Source: Planctomycetota bacterium
GTDB taxonomy: Bacteria > Planctomycetota > UBA1135 > GCA-002748355
DNA length: 64,000 nt
Assembly (NCBI GenBank): GCA_002748355.1
Contig: PDSF01000038.1
Coordinates: 26,003 to 90,002, forward strand
Direction: 5' to 3'
The notes beneath the pieces were generated by a model. It was not told the origin of the DNA and searched no databases. It worked only from the letters and a program-made list of their open reading frames with translations. Numbering within the stretch: the first letter of the stretch is position 1; the number at the start of each line of letters is the position of its first letter. A program made the translations under genes and the position numbers. Positions 1 through 8,892 of this stretch are shown in pieces.

Positions 1-983
1 CTGCCTTGTCCTTGCAGCAGTCGGACTTGGCCTGGCCATGTGCCGGGACGGAATTCAGTAGGGCGTAGACCGAGGCGACGGCCTGGGCGCCGTTGTCACA
101 GACCCTGGCGGTGCCGGGGCAGCGGATCGTGCTGGAGGAGGGGATGGTCTTGACGGCCGCACGCACCAGATGCTTCTGCGCGACGAAGTTCTTCATCGAA
201 CTCTGAATCATGCCGAGAGGGGCGAGGGTGGAGAGGGCGCCATGCCGCTTGGCCTTCTGCTCGGCGGTGAGTTCGCTCAGTTCCTTGTGGGCCTTGGCCC
301 AGCTAGCGCAAAGGCGCTTGGAAAAGGCGATCGAACCCGAGCAGTCGCTGGTGGCGACAGCTTTGCTGCTGCAGCCACCGGTGCAGCCGACGCAGCCGTC
401 ATCGCCCTTGTCGCATTCGCCCTTGTCGCAGTCACCCTTGTCGCATTCGCCCTTGCCGCATTCGCCCTTGTCGCAGTCGCCCTTGTCGCAGTCGCCCTTG
501 CCGCATTCGCCCTTGCCGCAGTCCTTCTTCATGGCGTGCCCGCCGACGAGGAGAGCGATGCCGTTGAGCGTCTCGGCGTTGAGGCCTTTGGCCTTCTGCA
601 GCATGCCTAGGCTTTTCGCGACCTGGGCCATGCCGGCTTCGTTGAGCTTGCCCGAGGCGTGGACGGCCTTGAGGTTGGCGATGGCGCTGGTGTAGAGCTC
701 ATCCAGTGCCTTGGTGGTGCTGCCCAGCCGCCTGCCCATGGGGCAGCTTTTGGTCAGGTAGCCCATGGCGTCGACGATCTGCTTGCGCTCTTTGGCCGTC
801 ATATTGGCCAGTTTCTTGGCGAAGCTGATCTTGCTGCTGCAGCTCTTTTCCTGGGAATCACAGGCTTTTTGGCTGGAGCAGGAACTCTTCTCGGCCTTGG
901 AGCTGCACTCCGATTCACACTGGGCGTAGGCGCTGCTGAAGGAGAGCCCAACGAGGGCGAGGCTGGCGAGGAAGATCTTCATA
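1..983 (-). CDS. Cys-rich secreted repeat protein (3' end outside window)
   Basis: The reading frame stays open from the ATG at 983 to the window edge (327 codons), so the C-terminus is missing. It starts with a clear Sec signal peptide (MKIFLASLALVGLSFSSAYA, cleavage before Q-C) and has an AAGGAA ribosome site 6 nt before the ATG. The mature part has a Cys/Ser/Lys-rich stretch (CESECSSKAEKSSCSSQ), then a helical segment that occurs twice in diverged form (around AKKLANMTAKERKQ and SKRLCASWAKAHKELSEL). Between the two copies lies a Lys-Gly-Asp/Glu-Cys pentapeptide array. No family is recognised. The abundant cysteines beside acidic residues suggest metal binding or a disulphide-rich surface protein, but this is only inference. 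Confidence 0.85.
403..522 (-). repeat. 15-bp coding tandem repeat, 8 units
   Basis: Eight near-identical 15-bp units (plus-strand consensus cgcccttgtcgcatt, varying at two or three positions) run head to tail without interruption. On the minus strand they encode pentapeptides of the form K-G-(D/E)-C-(D/G) inside the secreted Cys-rich protein. The variable third-position and GAC/GAA/GGC changes look like slippage followed by drift, so copy number probably differs between strains. Confidence 0.9.
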
Positions 984-1270
984 GGGTTTTCCTTGGAGGA
1001 GTGTGGGCACTATGGCCTAGCGCAGAGCTGGCCGGATCGTGCTGGAGTCATCGGAGGCAGAGAGCCACCCGAGCTGTGTCATTGTCGCGATGCAACGCGC
1101 AATACGCGGTTGTGTCCGCAGAGGGACGATCAAAGCGCAAAATCATGCCCGCTATTGGTCCTGGTCAGAAGTTCCAAACTGCCCGGCGGCCCTATTCCTT
1201 GAGGAAAAAAGCTGGGCGATGGCAGAGGCGACTGGGCTCAGGCGCACATGAATATCCCTGGCTTTACCGC

Positions 1271-2200
1271 CTACTGGAGACAGGGTTTGGCTCGGGAGGA
1301 AGCTTGCGGCGCTGGGTCTGGGGTCATGATCTCCGCTGCGCGGACGAGTCGCAGGGCCCCGCTCTCGGAGCTGATTTCAGCCTTGAAGGGGACGCGCCCT
1401 TCCGCGATCCCTTCCCCTTGGATTTGTATGCGCCAGCTGCTGTAGCCCTTGTGGCCAGGAGCGGGCTCGCTGAGTCGTTCGCGTTGCACGGGCAGCTCGG
1501 GAACGAGTTTGCCGCGGAGGGTGCGAAAGGTCAGTAGGACGGGGGTTTTCCTGGGAATGCGGAGCACCGTGAGTCCCGATATGGTCTCGAAGCGCAGTCT
1601 CGCACCGGGCTCCGGGTGGCGAACGTCGAGGGAGGCGCTCTCGCTGCGCCCTTCTGCCTCACGGAAGGATCCGAGTAACTCGATGTTGCCGTTGTTGGAG
1701 GTGAAGCGCAGCTGGCCTCGGCTTTCGCCCAGGCGCAGTGTGCCGCTCTGGGTGCCGACTACGAGCTCATTGGCGATATAGCTACTGGTGTCGATGAGTC
1801 CTGTGCGGCTGCGTAACTCGAGGGCGCGATGCACCGGTAGTCGCAGCTCAAGATCGGCGCCTAATCGTTCCAGCGGCAGATCCATATTGCGGTCGAATCT
1901 GAGGCTCAGTTTGCCATGCCCGTCGCTGCTGGTGACAAGCTGGCAGGTTTCGCCCCACGCCAAGGCCTGTTTGCGCGTCTCGGCGCAGACGGTCAGGTGA
2001 TTGATGAGTTCGGGCTCCGTGGAACTGTGGACGGTGATCGTCCCAGCTCGGTTGTAGAGGGATATTCGCTCCAGGGTGGCGTCGAGCTTGCTGCGGACGG
2101 GGGGAAGCCTATGGCTAGAAAGGCTCGGTGGGGCCGGAGAGTTCAGTCCCTGGCACCCGGTCGTGATAACTAAGAACAGGGCTCCTAGGGCTTCTCGCAT
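1271..2200 (-). CDS. DUF4097-like beta-helix lipoprotein
   Basis: A 309-residue protein. The ATG at 2200 is chosen because it begins a lipoprotein signal (MREALGALFLVITTGC); the frame stays open upstream to 2410 but that part has no protein-like character. The mature region has repeating short beta-strand units (for example SRTGLIDTSS, GTQSGTLRLGESRGQLRF, TSNNGNIELLG), the rhythm seen in DUF4097 and auto-transporter head-like adhesin domains. It is probably anchored in a membrane facing the periplasm. No enzymatic motif is seen. It is transcribed in the same direction as the Cys-rich protein gene downstream, about 290 bp away, so a shared operon is uncertain. Confidence 0.7.
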   Translation of the reverse strand: MREALGALFLVITTGCQGLNSPAPPSLSSHRLPPVRSKLDATLERISLYNRAGTITVHSSTEPELINHLTVCAETRKQALAWGETCQLVTSSDGHGKLSLRFDRNMDLPLERLGADLELRLPVHRALELRSRTGLIDTSSYIANELVVGTQSGTLRLGESRGQLRFTSNNGNIELLGSFREAEGRSESASLDVRHPEPGARLRFETISGLTVLRIPRKTPVLLTFRTLRGKLVPELPVQRERLSEPAPGHKGYSSWRIQIQGEGIAEGRVPFKAEISSESGALRLVRAAEIMTPDPAPQASSRAKPCLQ

Positions 2201-2416
2201 GTAACTGGTCCTGTTCTCCTCTGTGGCCTGCAAGCAGGGGAGCCTGAGCAAGGGCGTGGCAGCAGGGCTTGGTCCTAACTGTGCTGGCGAATCGTGTGAC
2301 GCTGGGGCCGGAGCATAACCGGAGGGAGACCAGGCCGCATATCTGGGGTTTACGACCTGGAGGAGATGCCGCATCCTCCTTGGATCCTCCTTTTTTTCGG
2401 TTCGGATCATCCGGCA

Positions 2417-5374
2417 ATGGCGCAGCTCCTTCTTGTCCTGTTCTTGCTCCTGTCTTCTGCCGCGGCGCAGTCGCCGCTCTTCCGAGTCGGAGGCGGGCTG
2501 CGGCCCGGGGCCCGGCGATCGAATCTTGGAGAGGCTTTGTCGGCGCTTTTCCGGGGCCCAAGCGGAGCCGAGCGTGCGCAGGGCTTTGGCAGCGCTCTTC
2601 CTGCGGGATTACGAATGCTGCACTACGAGCGCCGTGGCGCTGAGCTTCGCATATGGCTGTCCAAAGCTGGTGCTGGTCTTTTGGCGCAGTCGGCTGGTGC
2701 TGAGGATGCCATCGAGCAGGTCGTGAAGACCTGTTTTCTGGCTGATAGCCAGCTGAGTTCGGTGGGGATCTGGTGGAAGGATAGCAAGGGTGATGAGCAT
2801 CCTCTTGCGGACTTGATGTGCGGGAAGGGCTCGCCACTGGGGACCGGCTCCGCTGCGCTGCCACTGCTTGCCCCACAAAAGGTTCAGGGCGCGTTGAGTG
2901 GGAAGACCATCGTTGTTTCGCCAGGGCACGGTTACTACTGGCACAGCTCCCTGGGGTGGATTACGCAGCGGGCGATGATTGGTGGTCTCATCGAGGATGT
3001 TCACACTGCCGAGATTGCCCGGCGTTTTGTCGTTCCTTATCTCGAAAACCTCGGGGCTAGGGTCATCCTCTGCCGAGACCCTGGAGAGAATGCTCGCGAG
3101 ATAATCGCGGACAACGATTATGGCCATCCGGTTTACTCTGAGACCGGTGCTTGGATCAGGTCGGTGAGTAGCGGCTACAAGGGGCTGAGCTACCGTTTCA
3201 GCAACTCGTCGGCGACCTCGCTTGGTAAGGCTACATGGAAGCTCAATGTGGCCAAGGCGGGGTATTACACTGTCTCGGCGACCTATCGCGCGAGCGGTAA
3301 TCGTTGCCGAGCTGCTCGTTATCATGTGCACCATTCGGGTGGCGTCGCCACGGTCGAGGTCGATCAGACGCGAGATAATCTGACCTGGCGGCGCTTGGGA
3401 GAATGGTGGTTCGAGCCGGGAATCGCCAAGGTCGAGCTAGACACCGCCAGCTCGGACGTCGGTCGTCCGGTGATTGCCGATGCGGTTCGCTTAGGATCGG
3501 GTATGGGGGTTATCGTTCGCGGTTCTGGTACCAGTGGTAAAGGCAAGTGGCTGGAGGCCTCGCGCTATTGGGCGCAGCTCAACGGGGCTCCCAGTAGCGT
3601 TTGGAACTCGTCTTCGTCTGATAACAGTGATGACGTAACCTGTCGGCCGCGCTTCGCCGAATACCTGGGCGCGGACGCCTTCGTGTCGATACACACCAAT
3701 GCTGGGGGGGGAGCGGGGACCAGCAGCTTCATCCACAATACGCGCCCGACTTCGGGTTCCTATTCTCTGCAGCGTGCGATCCACACGCAGTTGGTGGGAG
3801 ACATCCGTAGGCTCTGGGACCGGAGATGGGTCGATCGCGGGCGCAAGACTGCGAACTTTGGTGAGCTGCGGCTCCTACGCACGATGCCGGGGGCACTCTT
3901 CGAGCTGGCCTTCCACGACACCAATAACAGTAGGGATCACGATGCGATCCACCATCCACGCTGGCGGCGTATTGCTGGCCGCGCCATCGCGCGTGGTGTT
4001 CTGCGTTACTTCCAACCTAGTGCTCCCTTCGCGCCCGTTGCTCCCGAACTCAGCCAGGTGGTGCAGGACGGCAAAGGTGGACTGCGAGTGCAGTGGCAAC
4101 CCGTATCTGGAGCGACGAGCTATAGCGTAGAGATCTCGAAGAACGGCAAGGCCTTTCAGCCGGCGGCAAAGGTCTCGGGCAACTCGTGGAGCACGGGGCT
4201 GCTGCCTTACGGGGCTGTGCGCTCCTTCCGGGTCCGGGCGGCGAATAGCTCGGGTCGTTCCGAGCCGAGTCAGGTGCTTACCGCGGGCTGTTCTCATCGC
4301 CGTAAGGCAGAGCTGCTCTTGGTTGCGGGTTTCGATCGACTGGGCGAGTCCATCAAATCGCCAGAAAACACCTTCGATTATTTGCGGCAGCACGGCGATG
4401 CCATCCGGCGTCACGGCAAATTCAGTCTCGGTTTCGATGCCTGCAGTAACGAGGCTGTCGAGCAGCGGCGTATCGCTCTCCCTTCTTATTCAGCAGTGAT
4501 TTGGCAGCTTGGTGAGGAGTCGACCAAGGATGAGACCTTCTCGGGAATCGAGCAGTGGCTTGTCGGCAGCTATCTGAAGGGTGGTGGCCGTTTGATGGTC
4601 AGTGGCTCTGAGATTGCCTGGGACCTGGGAGCCAAAGGCTCTACTACCGATAGGCGTTTTCTCGAAGGTCAATTGGGGGTGCGTTACGTCAAGGACGACG
4701 CCCGGGTCTATTTCGGGCGTGATGTGCCGGGCGAGCTCTTTGCCGGCTTGGGCTTTTTCTCCTTCGATGATGGGAGTCAGGGCACCTACGACGTCGATTG
4801 GCCGGACGTGATCGCACCGAGCGACAAGAAGAGCCGAGTGGTTCTTCATTATGGCACCTCAAGTCGTGATGGAGCTGCTGTCGCTCGGATCGATGGGCAG
4901 AGCCGGGTGCTGGTGCTGGGCTTCCCGCTTGAGACGCTGTACCCCGAGAGCCAGCGTGCCGAGTTCATGGCACGAGCCCTCCGATTCTTGCTGGCGGGGC
5001 GCCGCCCCCTCGACATGGACAGCTCGCTGGCGATCCCGTCGAGCAACACGATCCAGCTGTCGCTTCCCGGAGCGGCCGGCGATTACTACGCGCTTGGTGC
5101 GTCGGCGGCGACCAGCCCCGGCATCCCCATCGGCGGGATCGGCACTCTGGCGCTGGTGCCCGACGGGCTTTGGGCCGCTTCCTTTGGCCAGTCGAACGGG
5201 GTGTTCCAAGGCTTTGTCGGTTCGCTTGACGCTCAGGGCAAGGCGCGGGCCTATCTCAATATCCCCAATGCCCCAGCCCTGCGCGGACTGCGCTTCTATG
5301 TTTCCGGTCTGACGGTTGCGAAGAGCAGCTTCCAGGTCAGCGCCATTTTGCCCTGGTATCAGGTAAGGCTCTGA
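2417..5374 (+). CDS. Secreted N-acetylmuramoyl-L-alanine amidase with golvesin-like insert and FN3 domain
   Basis: A 985-residue secreted cell-wall hydrolase. The ATG at 2417 starts a signal peptide (MAQLLLVLFLLLSSAAAQ); an in-frame ATG at 2366 is the alternative. The Amidase_3 fold is visible as VVSPGHGYY (H171), a helix with E193, FVSIHTNAG (H426) and LFELAFHD (E496), which match the zinc ligands and catalytic glutamate of the family. Between the first two and last two motifs lies a ~120-residue insert (about 243-361: GLSYRFSNSS, AGYYTVSATY, VIADAVRLG) like golvesin/xanthan-lyase CBD-like domains. A fibronectin type III domain follows at about 515-605, then a ~380-residue tail of unknown role. 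It likely cleaves the amide between MurNAc and L-Ala. Its last 16 bases overlap the convergent cupin gene. Confidence 0.88.
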   Translation: MAQLLLVLFLLLSSAAAQSPLFRVGGGLRPGARRSNLGEALSALFRGPSGAERAQGFGSALPAGLRMLHYERRGAELRIWLSKAGAGLLAQSAGAEDAIEQVVKTCFLADSQLSSVGIWWKDSKGDEHPLADLMCGKGSPLGTGSAALPLLAPQKVQGALSGKTIVVSPGHGYYWHSSLGWITQRAMIGGLIEDVHTAEIARRFVVPYLENLGARVILCRDPGENAREIIADNDYGHPVYSETGAWIRSVSSGYKGLSYRFSNSSATSLGKATWKLNVAKAGYYTVSATYRASGNRCRAARYHVHHSGGVATVEVDQTRDNLTWRRLGEWWFEPGIAKVELDTASSDVGRPVIADAVRLGSGMGVIVRGSGTSGKGKWLEASRYWAQLNGAPSSVWNSSSSDNSDDVTCRPRFAEYLGADAFVSIHTNAGGGAGTSSFIHNTRPTSGSYSLQRAIHTQLVGDIRRLWDRRWVDRGRKTANFGELRLLRTMPGALFELAFHDTNNSRDHDAIHHPRWRRIAGRAIARGVLRYFQPSAPFAPVAPELSQVVQDGKGGLRVQWQPVSGATSYSVEISKNGKAFQPAAKVSGNSWSTGLLPYGAVRSFRVRAANSSGRSEPSQVLTAGCSHRRKAELLLVAGFDRLGESIKSPENTFDYLRQHGDAIRRHGKFSLGFDACSNEAVEQRRIALPSYSAVIWQLGEESTKDETFSGIEQWLVGSYLKGGGRLMVSGSEIAWDLGAKGSTTDRRFLEGQLGVRYVKDDARVYFGRDVPGELFAGLGFFSFDDGSQGTYDVDWPDVIAPSDKKSRVVLHYGTSSRDGAAVARIDGQSRVLVLGFPLETLYPESQRAEFMARALRFLLAGRRPLDMDSSLAIPSSNTIQLSLPGAAGDYYALGASAATSPGIPIGGIGTLALVPDGLWAASFGQSNGVFQGFVGSLDAQGKARAYLNIPNAPALRGLRFYVSGLTVAKSSFQVSAILPWYQVRL

Positions 5375-5709
5375 TCGCTGTCGCCCCGAGGAGTGGTGCT
5401 TTCGGGCTCAAGGAGGAGCATGAGGCACGGCTCCTTGGCGACCGCCCGGTGTAGGGTGCCCTTGGGGACTACGCAGAGTTGGCCGCCGCTGAGCTGGAGG
5501 CTGTGGTCGCGGAACTGAAGCTCGCACTCTCCCTGCACGACGAAAAAGAGTTCGTCTTCCTCGTCGGGCTTATGCCAGACGAACTCTCCTTCGAAGAGCG
5601 CGGCTCGCAAGGCCTGACCGTTGAGCGAGGCGATGAGTTCGGGCTTCCAGGGTTCTTCGATCTGGGCGAAGACATCCAAGAGGTCTTGCTTCTGGATTTC
5701 GCCCGTCAT
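5359..5709 (-). CDS. Small cupin-domain protein
   Basis: A 116-residue single-domain cupin. The two conserved cupin motifs can be followed: FVWHKPDEEDELFFVVQGE (motif 1, with H and E metal-ligand positions) and QLCVVPKGTLHRA (motif 2, with the second histidine). It resembles the short cytosolic cupins of unknown substrate. It sits 12 bp downstream of the serine hydrolase gene on the same strand, so the two are probably cotranscribed. It ends inside the 3' end of the convergent amidase gene. The substrate cannot be predicted from sequence. Confidence 0.85.
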   Translation of the reverse strand: MTGEIQKQDLLDVFAQIEEPWKPELIASLNGQALRAALFEGEFVWHKPDEEDELFFVVQGECELQFRDHSLQLSGGQLCVVPKGTLHRAVAKEPCLMLLLEPESTTPRGDSDQSLT

Positions 5710-5721
5710 GCTTTCGCTCGT

Positions 5722-6948
5722 TTATCGGGACTGGAAGGACTTCTGCCGCGGATGCCGCAGCTTTTGCCGGCGTAGCTGGCGGATTACGAGGTCGGCGACC
5801 GATTTGCGGAACTCGTGGATGCCCTTGCGGTTGGCTGGCGAGCGCTTGGGATGGACCCGGTTGCTCAGGATGATGATGGCCAGGCGCTGTTCCATCTCGA
5901 TCCAGATGCTGGTTCCGGTGAAGCCGGTGTGCCCGACCGAGCGTTCGGAGAAGAAGCTGCCTGAGGAGCTATCTCCCGACGGCGTGCCCCAGCCCAGGGC
6001 TCGGTCACTGCCGGGCACGATGAGGGCTCGGCTGGTGAAGCGGGCGACCGTTGAGTTACGGAAGACCTGCTTCTGTCCGTAGCGACCGCCGTCGATCAGG
6101 CAGCGTGCAAGCTTGGCGAGGTCGCGTGCGGTCGAGAACAGGCCGGCGTGCCCACAAACGCCGCCGAAGGCCCGGGCGTTTTCGTCGTGCACCACTCCCT
6201 GGATGAGCTCCTTACCTACGACTTCGGTAGGGACGGCGACGCTGCCCTCGGGGAGCGGAGCAAAGCCGGTCTCCTCCATATCGAGGGGATCGAATACGAG
6301 GGTCTGGCAGAGTTTGGCGAAGGGGGCGCCGCCAGCCTTTTCCAGGCAAGCGGCGAGGATGATCATTCCCAGGTCGCTGTACTTCCACTTCTTGCCTGGC
6401 TCATAGACCAGGGGAGCCTTGAGGACTTCCTCCAGCCCACTGCCGAAGTCCTTGACCTTGGGGTTCTTCCAGAACTGCAGATAAGGGGGCAGGCCGGAAC
6501 AGTGGGCGAGCAGGAAGCGGATCGTTACGTGCTGCTTGCCGCCACCGCTGAACTCGGGGAAGAACCTGGAGACCTTGTCCTCCAGGGAAATCTTGCCGCG
6601 ATCGATCAGGGCCATCGTCAGCGAGGTCGTCGCGACGACCTTGGTCAGCGAGGCGAGGTCGAAGCGGTGCTGGGCTGTGATCGCCGGAGCGTCCTTCGCG
6701 TAGGTCTCGGCGCCGGCGACGATCTCGGCCTTGATGGCGTCGTCGTCGAGAACCAGCAGGCTGCAGCCAGGGAAGACCTTGCGGGCGATGGCGTCTTGGG
6801 CCTGGGCTAGCAGAGTCTTCTCGAACGCGCGATTGTGATCTTCGTAGATCGGAGTCGACGAAGCGCAGGAGAACAGGCTCATCGTGGAGATGGCGAGCGG
6901 TAGGCAGGCTAGGGTCGGCGCGATGCGGCGGAGCGGTAGTCTTGGCAT
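5722..6948 (-). CDS. Serine hydrolase, beta-lactamase/class C family lipoprotein
   Basis: A 408-residue member of the class C beta-lactamase / DD-peptidase superfamily. An N-terminal hydrophobic segment ends in a lipobox-like LFSC (Cys28), so the protein is probably a lipoprotein. The catalytic tetrad motif S-L-T-K (S100, K103) follows FDLAS, the second motif is KYSDLG, and the third is a HTGFTG box. This set is usual for esterase or D,D-peptidase-like members rather than true beta-lactamases. In some bacteria related lipoproteins accompany AmpG-like muropeptide transport, which is also present in this window (49-51 kb), but a shared pathway is only inference. An internal ATG (residue 23) is an alternative start. 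Confidence 0.87.
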   Translation of the reverse strand: MPRLPLRRIAPTLACLPLAISTMSLFSCASSTPIYEDHNRAFEKTLLAQAQDAIARKVFPGCSLLVLDDDAIKAEIVAGAETYAKDAPAITAQHRFDLASLTKVVATTSLTMALIDRGKISLEDKVSRFFPEFSGGGKQHVTIRFLLAHCSGLPPYLQFWKNPKVKDFGSGLEEVLKAPLVYEPGKKWKYSDLGMIILAACLEKAGGAPFAKLCQTLVFDPLDMEETGFAPLPEGSVAVPTEVVGKELIQGVVHDENARAFGGVCGHAGLFSTARDLAKLARCLIDGGRYGQKQVFRNSTVARFTSRALIVPGSDRALGWGTPSGDSSSGSFFSERSVGHTGFTGTSIWIEMEQRLAIIILSNRVHPKRSPANRKGIHEFRKSVADLVIRQLRRQKLRHPRQKSFQSR

Positions 6949-7397
6949 GGGCGGAAGGATAGCAGCGGAGTAGGCAAAACTCGCGACTGCCTATGGCCCG
7001 GGCGCCAGTCTGTTCGCGTTCGTGGGCCAGGGGCCTCAGGCCCGGGGAGTTTTGCCCGAGGCAGCGCTCCCCAGGGAGGGGCTGCTCAGCAGCGTCGGTG
7101 AGGCCAGTGTTCGGAGGAAGCGATAACTACCCCTTATTTCTCCTGACTTCCGTCTTTGGCCTGCTAGCGTCTCGCGGCTCTTGGCTGTCTTTTCTCCCCT
7201 GCTAGCAGGCCGTTGAAAAGACGCTCGGCGCCAAAGCACTGTCTGTGATACTCCCTCTGGCGCCATAACCTCTTGACGAATCAGTGGATATGTCTGTGCC
7301 CTCTGACGCCAAGGGGGCTCCGAATCCGGCATTCTGTCACTCGCTGGCCTATCGCTGAGCCGGCGAACAGATCCTTTTGAGCGATTAGGAACTTTGA
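6949..7397. other. Intergenic region between serine hydrolase and MarC genes
   Basis: About 450 bp separates two divergent genes and must hold both promoters. Short open frames occur on both strands but show no recognisable protein features. A GC-rich imperfect palindrome lies around 7028-7042 (ggggcctcaggcccgg). An AGGAA site lies about 7 nt before the marC start. No RNA gene is recognised. Confidence 0.5.
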
Positions 7398-8135
7398 ATG
7401 GACCTCTGGGCTTTCGGCTTTTTTGCGGTGTCGTCGCTGTTTGCGGTCGTCGATCCGCTCGGCTGTATTCCCTTCTTCAGTGGCCAGACTGCGGGCATGT
7501 CCCAGGCGCGCAAGCGCCGGGTATTGCTCAAAGCTCTGCTGCTCAGCCTGTGCATGCTGCTGGCATTCACCCTCTTTGGGCAGTCGATCCTGCACTTGTT
7601 CGGGATCACGGTGGATGCCTTTCGCGTCGCCGGTGGCGTGATCTTCTTTGGGATCGGCCTCGACATGATGCAGAGCCAGCCCCGGCGTTGGCGCACCGGG
7701 CTGAGACGCGCCTATGTGGCTGACCACCCGGAGTTGCAGGCCGGGAGGATGCTCACTGCTGAAGGTGATGGCGGAGACGAGCTTGAAGGCGAAGGCGGAG
7801 AAGAGCTTGAAGGCGCCAAGGAGCCCGGTGAGGACCCTTCGATTACGCCCCTGGCTATACCGATGCTGGCCGGCCCCGGGTCGATTACCACGGTCATGGT
7901 TCTGCGGGCTAAGGCCGAGGGGCACTACGGGCTTTTGGTGGTGATCGGAGCCCTATTCACGATCCTTGTCCTGACCGGCATCATCCTTTGGGGTGCCGAT
8001 CGCGTGCTTATCCGCATCGGGCAAACCGGAATGCGGATCATCGAGAAGCTGATGGGGCTGCTCGTTGTGGTGATCGCGGTCCAGTTGGTGATGGATGGGC
8101 TCGAGTCCTACCTGAAGCTGGTGAACGGGGTGTGA
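7398..8135 (+). CDS. MarC family integral membrane protein
   Basis: A 245-residue MarC/UPF0056 protein of unknown transport role. The family hallmark VVDPLGCIPFF is near the N-terminus, and the second half repeats the pattern (ITPLAIPMLAGPGSITTVMV). Six hydrophobic segments are visible, in two groups of three, as usual. The linker between the two halves (about residues 100-155) is longer than usual and very acidic, with a repeated E-L-E-G motif. MarC was once linked to antibiotic resistance in E. coli, but that role has been withdrawn, so no function is assigned. Confidence 0.9.
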   Translation: MDLWAFGFFAVSSLFAVVDPLGCIPFFSGQTAGMSQARKRRVLLKALLLSLCMLLAFTLFGQSILHLFGITVDAFRVAGGVIFFGIGLDMMQSQPRRWRTGLRRAYVADHPELQAGRMLTAEGDGGDELEGEGGEELEGAKEPGEDPSITPLAIPMLAGPGSITTVMVLRAKAEGHYGLLVVIGALFTILVLTGIILWGADRVLIRIGQTGMRIIEKLMGLLVVVIAVQLVMDGLESYLKLVNGV

Positions 8136-8277
8136 TCGGAGCCCGGGCTTGGGTACTAGGGCGTTGAAAAGGGTCCGCGCGTGACAGGGTGCCGGATCCT
8201 GCCCTCCGCCGTTCGAGGACCATGGCCAAGGCTTATGCCCCTTCTCTACCCAGAGTTGCTCAGCTTCTGCGCGTAGA

Positions 8278-8317
8278 GAAACGGACGGGACCCTAGGGTT
8301 ATGGTCTCGTCCGTTTC
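8278..8317. terminator. 15-bp hairpin downstream of the HU-family gene
   Basis: gaaacggacgggacc at 8278-8292 pairs with ggtctcgtccgtttc at 8303-8317 with one G-T pair and a 10-nt loop. It lies 38 nt beyond the end of the minus-strand HU-family gene and ~140 nt beyond marC. On the minus strand the stem ends in TTTCTCT, a weak uridine run, so it most likely terminates the HU transcript. Confidence 0.65.
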
Positions 8318-8354
8318 CAACGTGAGGCGTGTGCGAAATGCCTACGCGTTATGC

Positions 8355-8762
8355 TCAGGCCTGGAAGACCGGAGCCGGCTTCTTGGGGTCGCCTTTTTCC
8401 TTGGGCTTCTTCTTGGTTGCTTCGATCAGGTTCTTGCTGGGCTTAAACAAGATCGTCAGCTTATCGGCGACTTCGATGCTCTTTCCGGTAACCGGATGCT
8501 TGTAGGCACGGCCTTTACGGATTTTACGTTCGAAGGTTCCGAAGCCTTTGACAGCAACGCGCCCCTTGGTCGTAAGGAGCTCGGTCACACTGTCCAGAAC
8601 GGCGTCGAGAATACGAGCTGCCTGGCGGCGAGAACCGCCTAGCTTCTCGGAAACGGCTTCAGTCAACATGCCCTTGTTGGCTTGGTTGCCAGCGAGACCG
8701 CCGGACTTACCGTCTTCGCCGAAGTGGACCGAATCGGCTTTCAGATCGCGTGCATTGTCCAT
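8355..8762 (-). CDS. HU/IHF family DNA-binding protein with N- and C-terminal extensions
   Basis: A 135-residue nucleoid protein. The HU/IHF fold occupies about residues 32-115: a dimerisation helix pair (MLTEAVSEKLGGSRRQAARI), then VAVKGFGTFERKIRKGRAYKHPVTGK with the conserved GFGTF turn and the DNA-binding arm, then a strand that should end in FKPSKNL. A ~30-residue N-terminal extension precedes the fold, and the tail is lysine-rich (KKKPKEKGDPKK). The long start is supported by AAGGAAAGG 4 nt before the ATG; the alternative is Met32. It bends and compacts DNA. It lies 130 bp downstream of the FlhG-like gene on the same strand. Confidence 0.92.
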   Translation of the reverse strand: MDNARDLKADSVHFGEDGKSGGLAGNQANKGMLTEAVSEKLGGSRRQAARILDAVLDSVTELLTTKGRVAVKGFGTFERKIRKGRAYKHPVTGKSIEVADKLTILFKPSKNLIEATKKKPKEKGDPKKPAPVFQA

Positions 8763-8892
8763 GTTGCCTTTCCTTGGTTGTTGCGCACGGGGCAGGTCAC
8801 GGGAGAGCGCAAGGCTTTCTTGCGCTGGATTACCGGGTGGGACCTCGGTTCCGTGTCGATCAGTTCGGTGTTGTGGTTCAGGGATCAGAGGC

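Noticed and set aside
403..522. 15-bp repeats as a CRISPR or regulatory iteron array
   Set aside because: The units are in frame with and encode part of the Cys-rich protein.
170..695. Long plus-strand frames over 170-695 rich in Ala/Leu/Pro/Ser
   Set aside because: They are antisense to the signal-peptide-bearing Cys-rich protein and to its 15-bp repeats, which give artificial repeats in other frames.
5722..6948. Beta-lactamase resistance gene
   Set aside because: It has only the general serine hydrolase motifs (SxxK, YSD, HTG) and a lipobox; nothing points specifically to beta-lactam hydrolysis.
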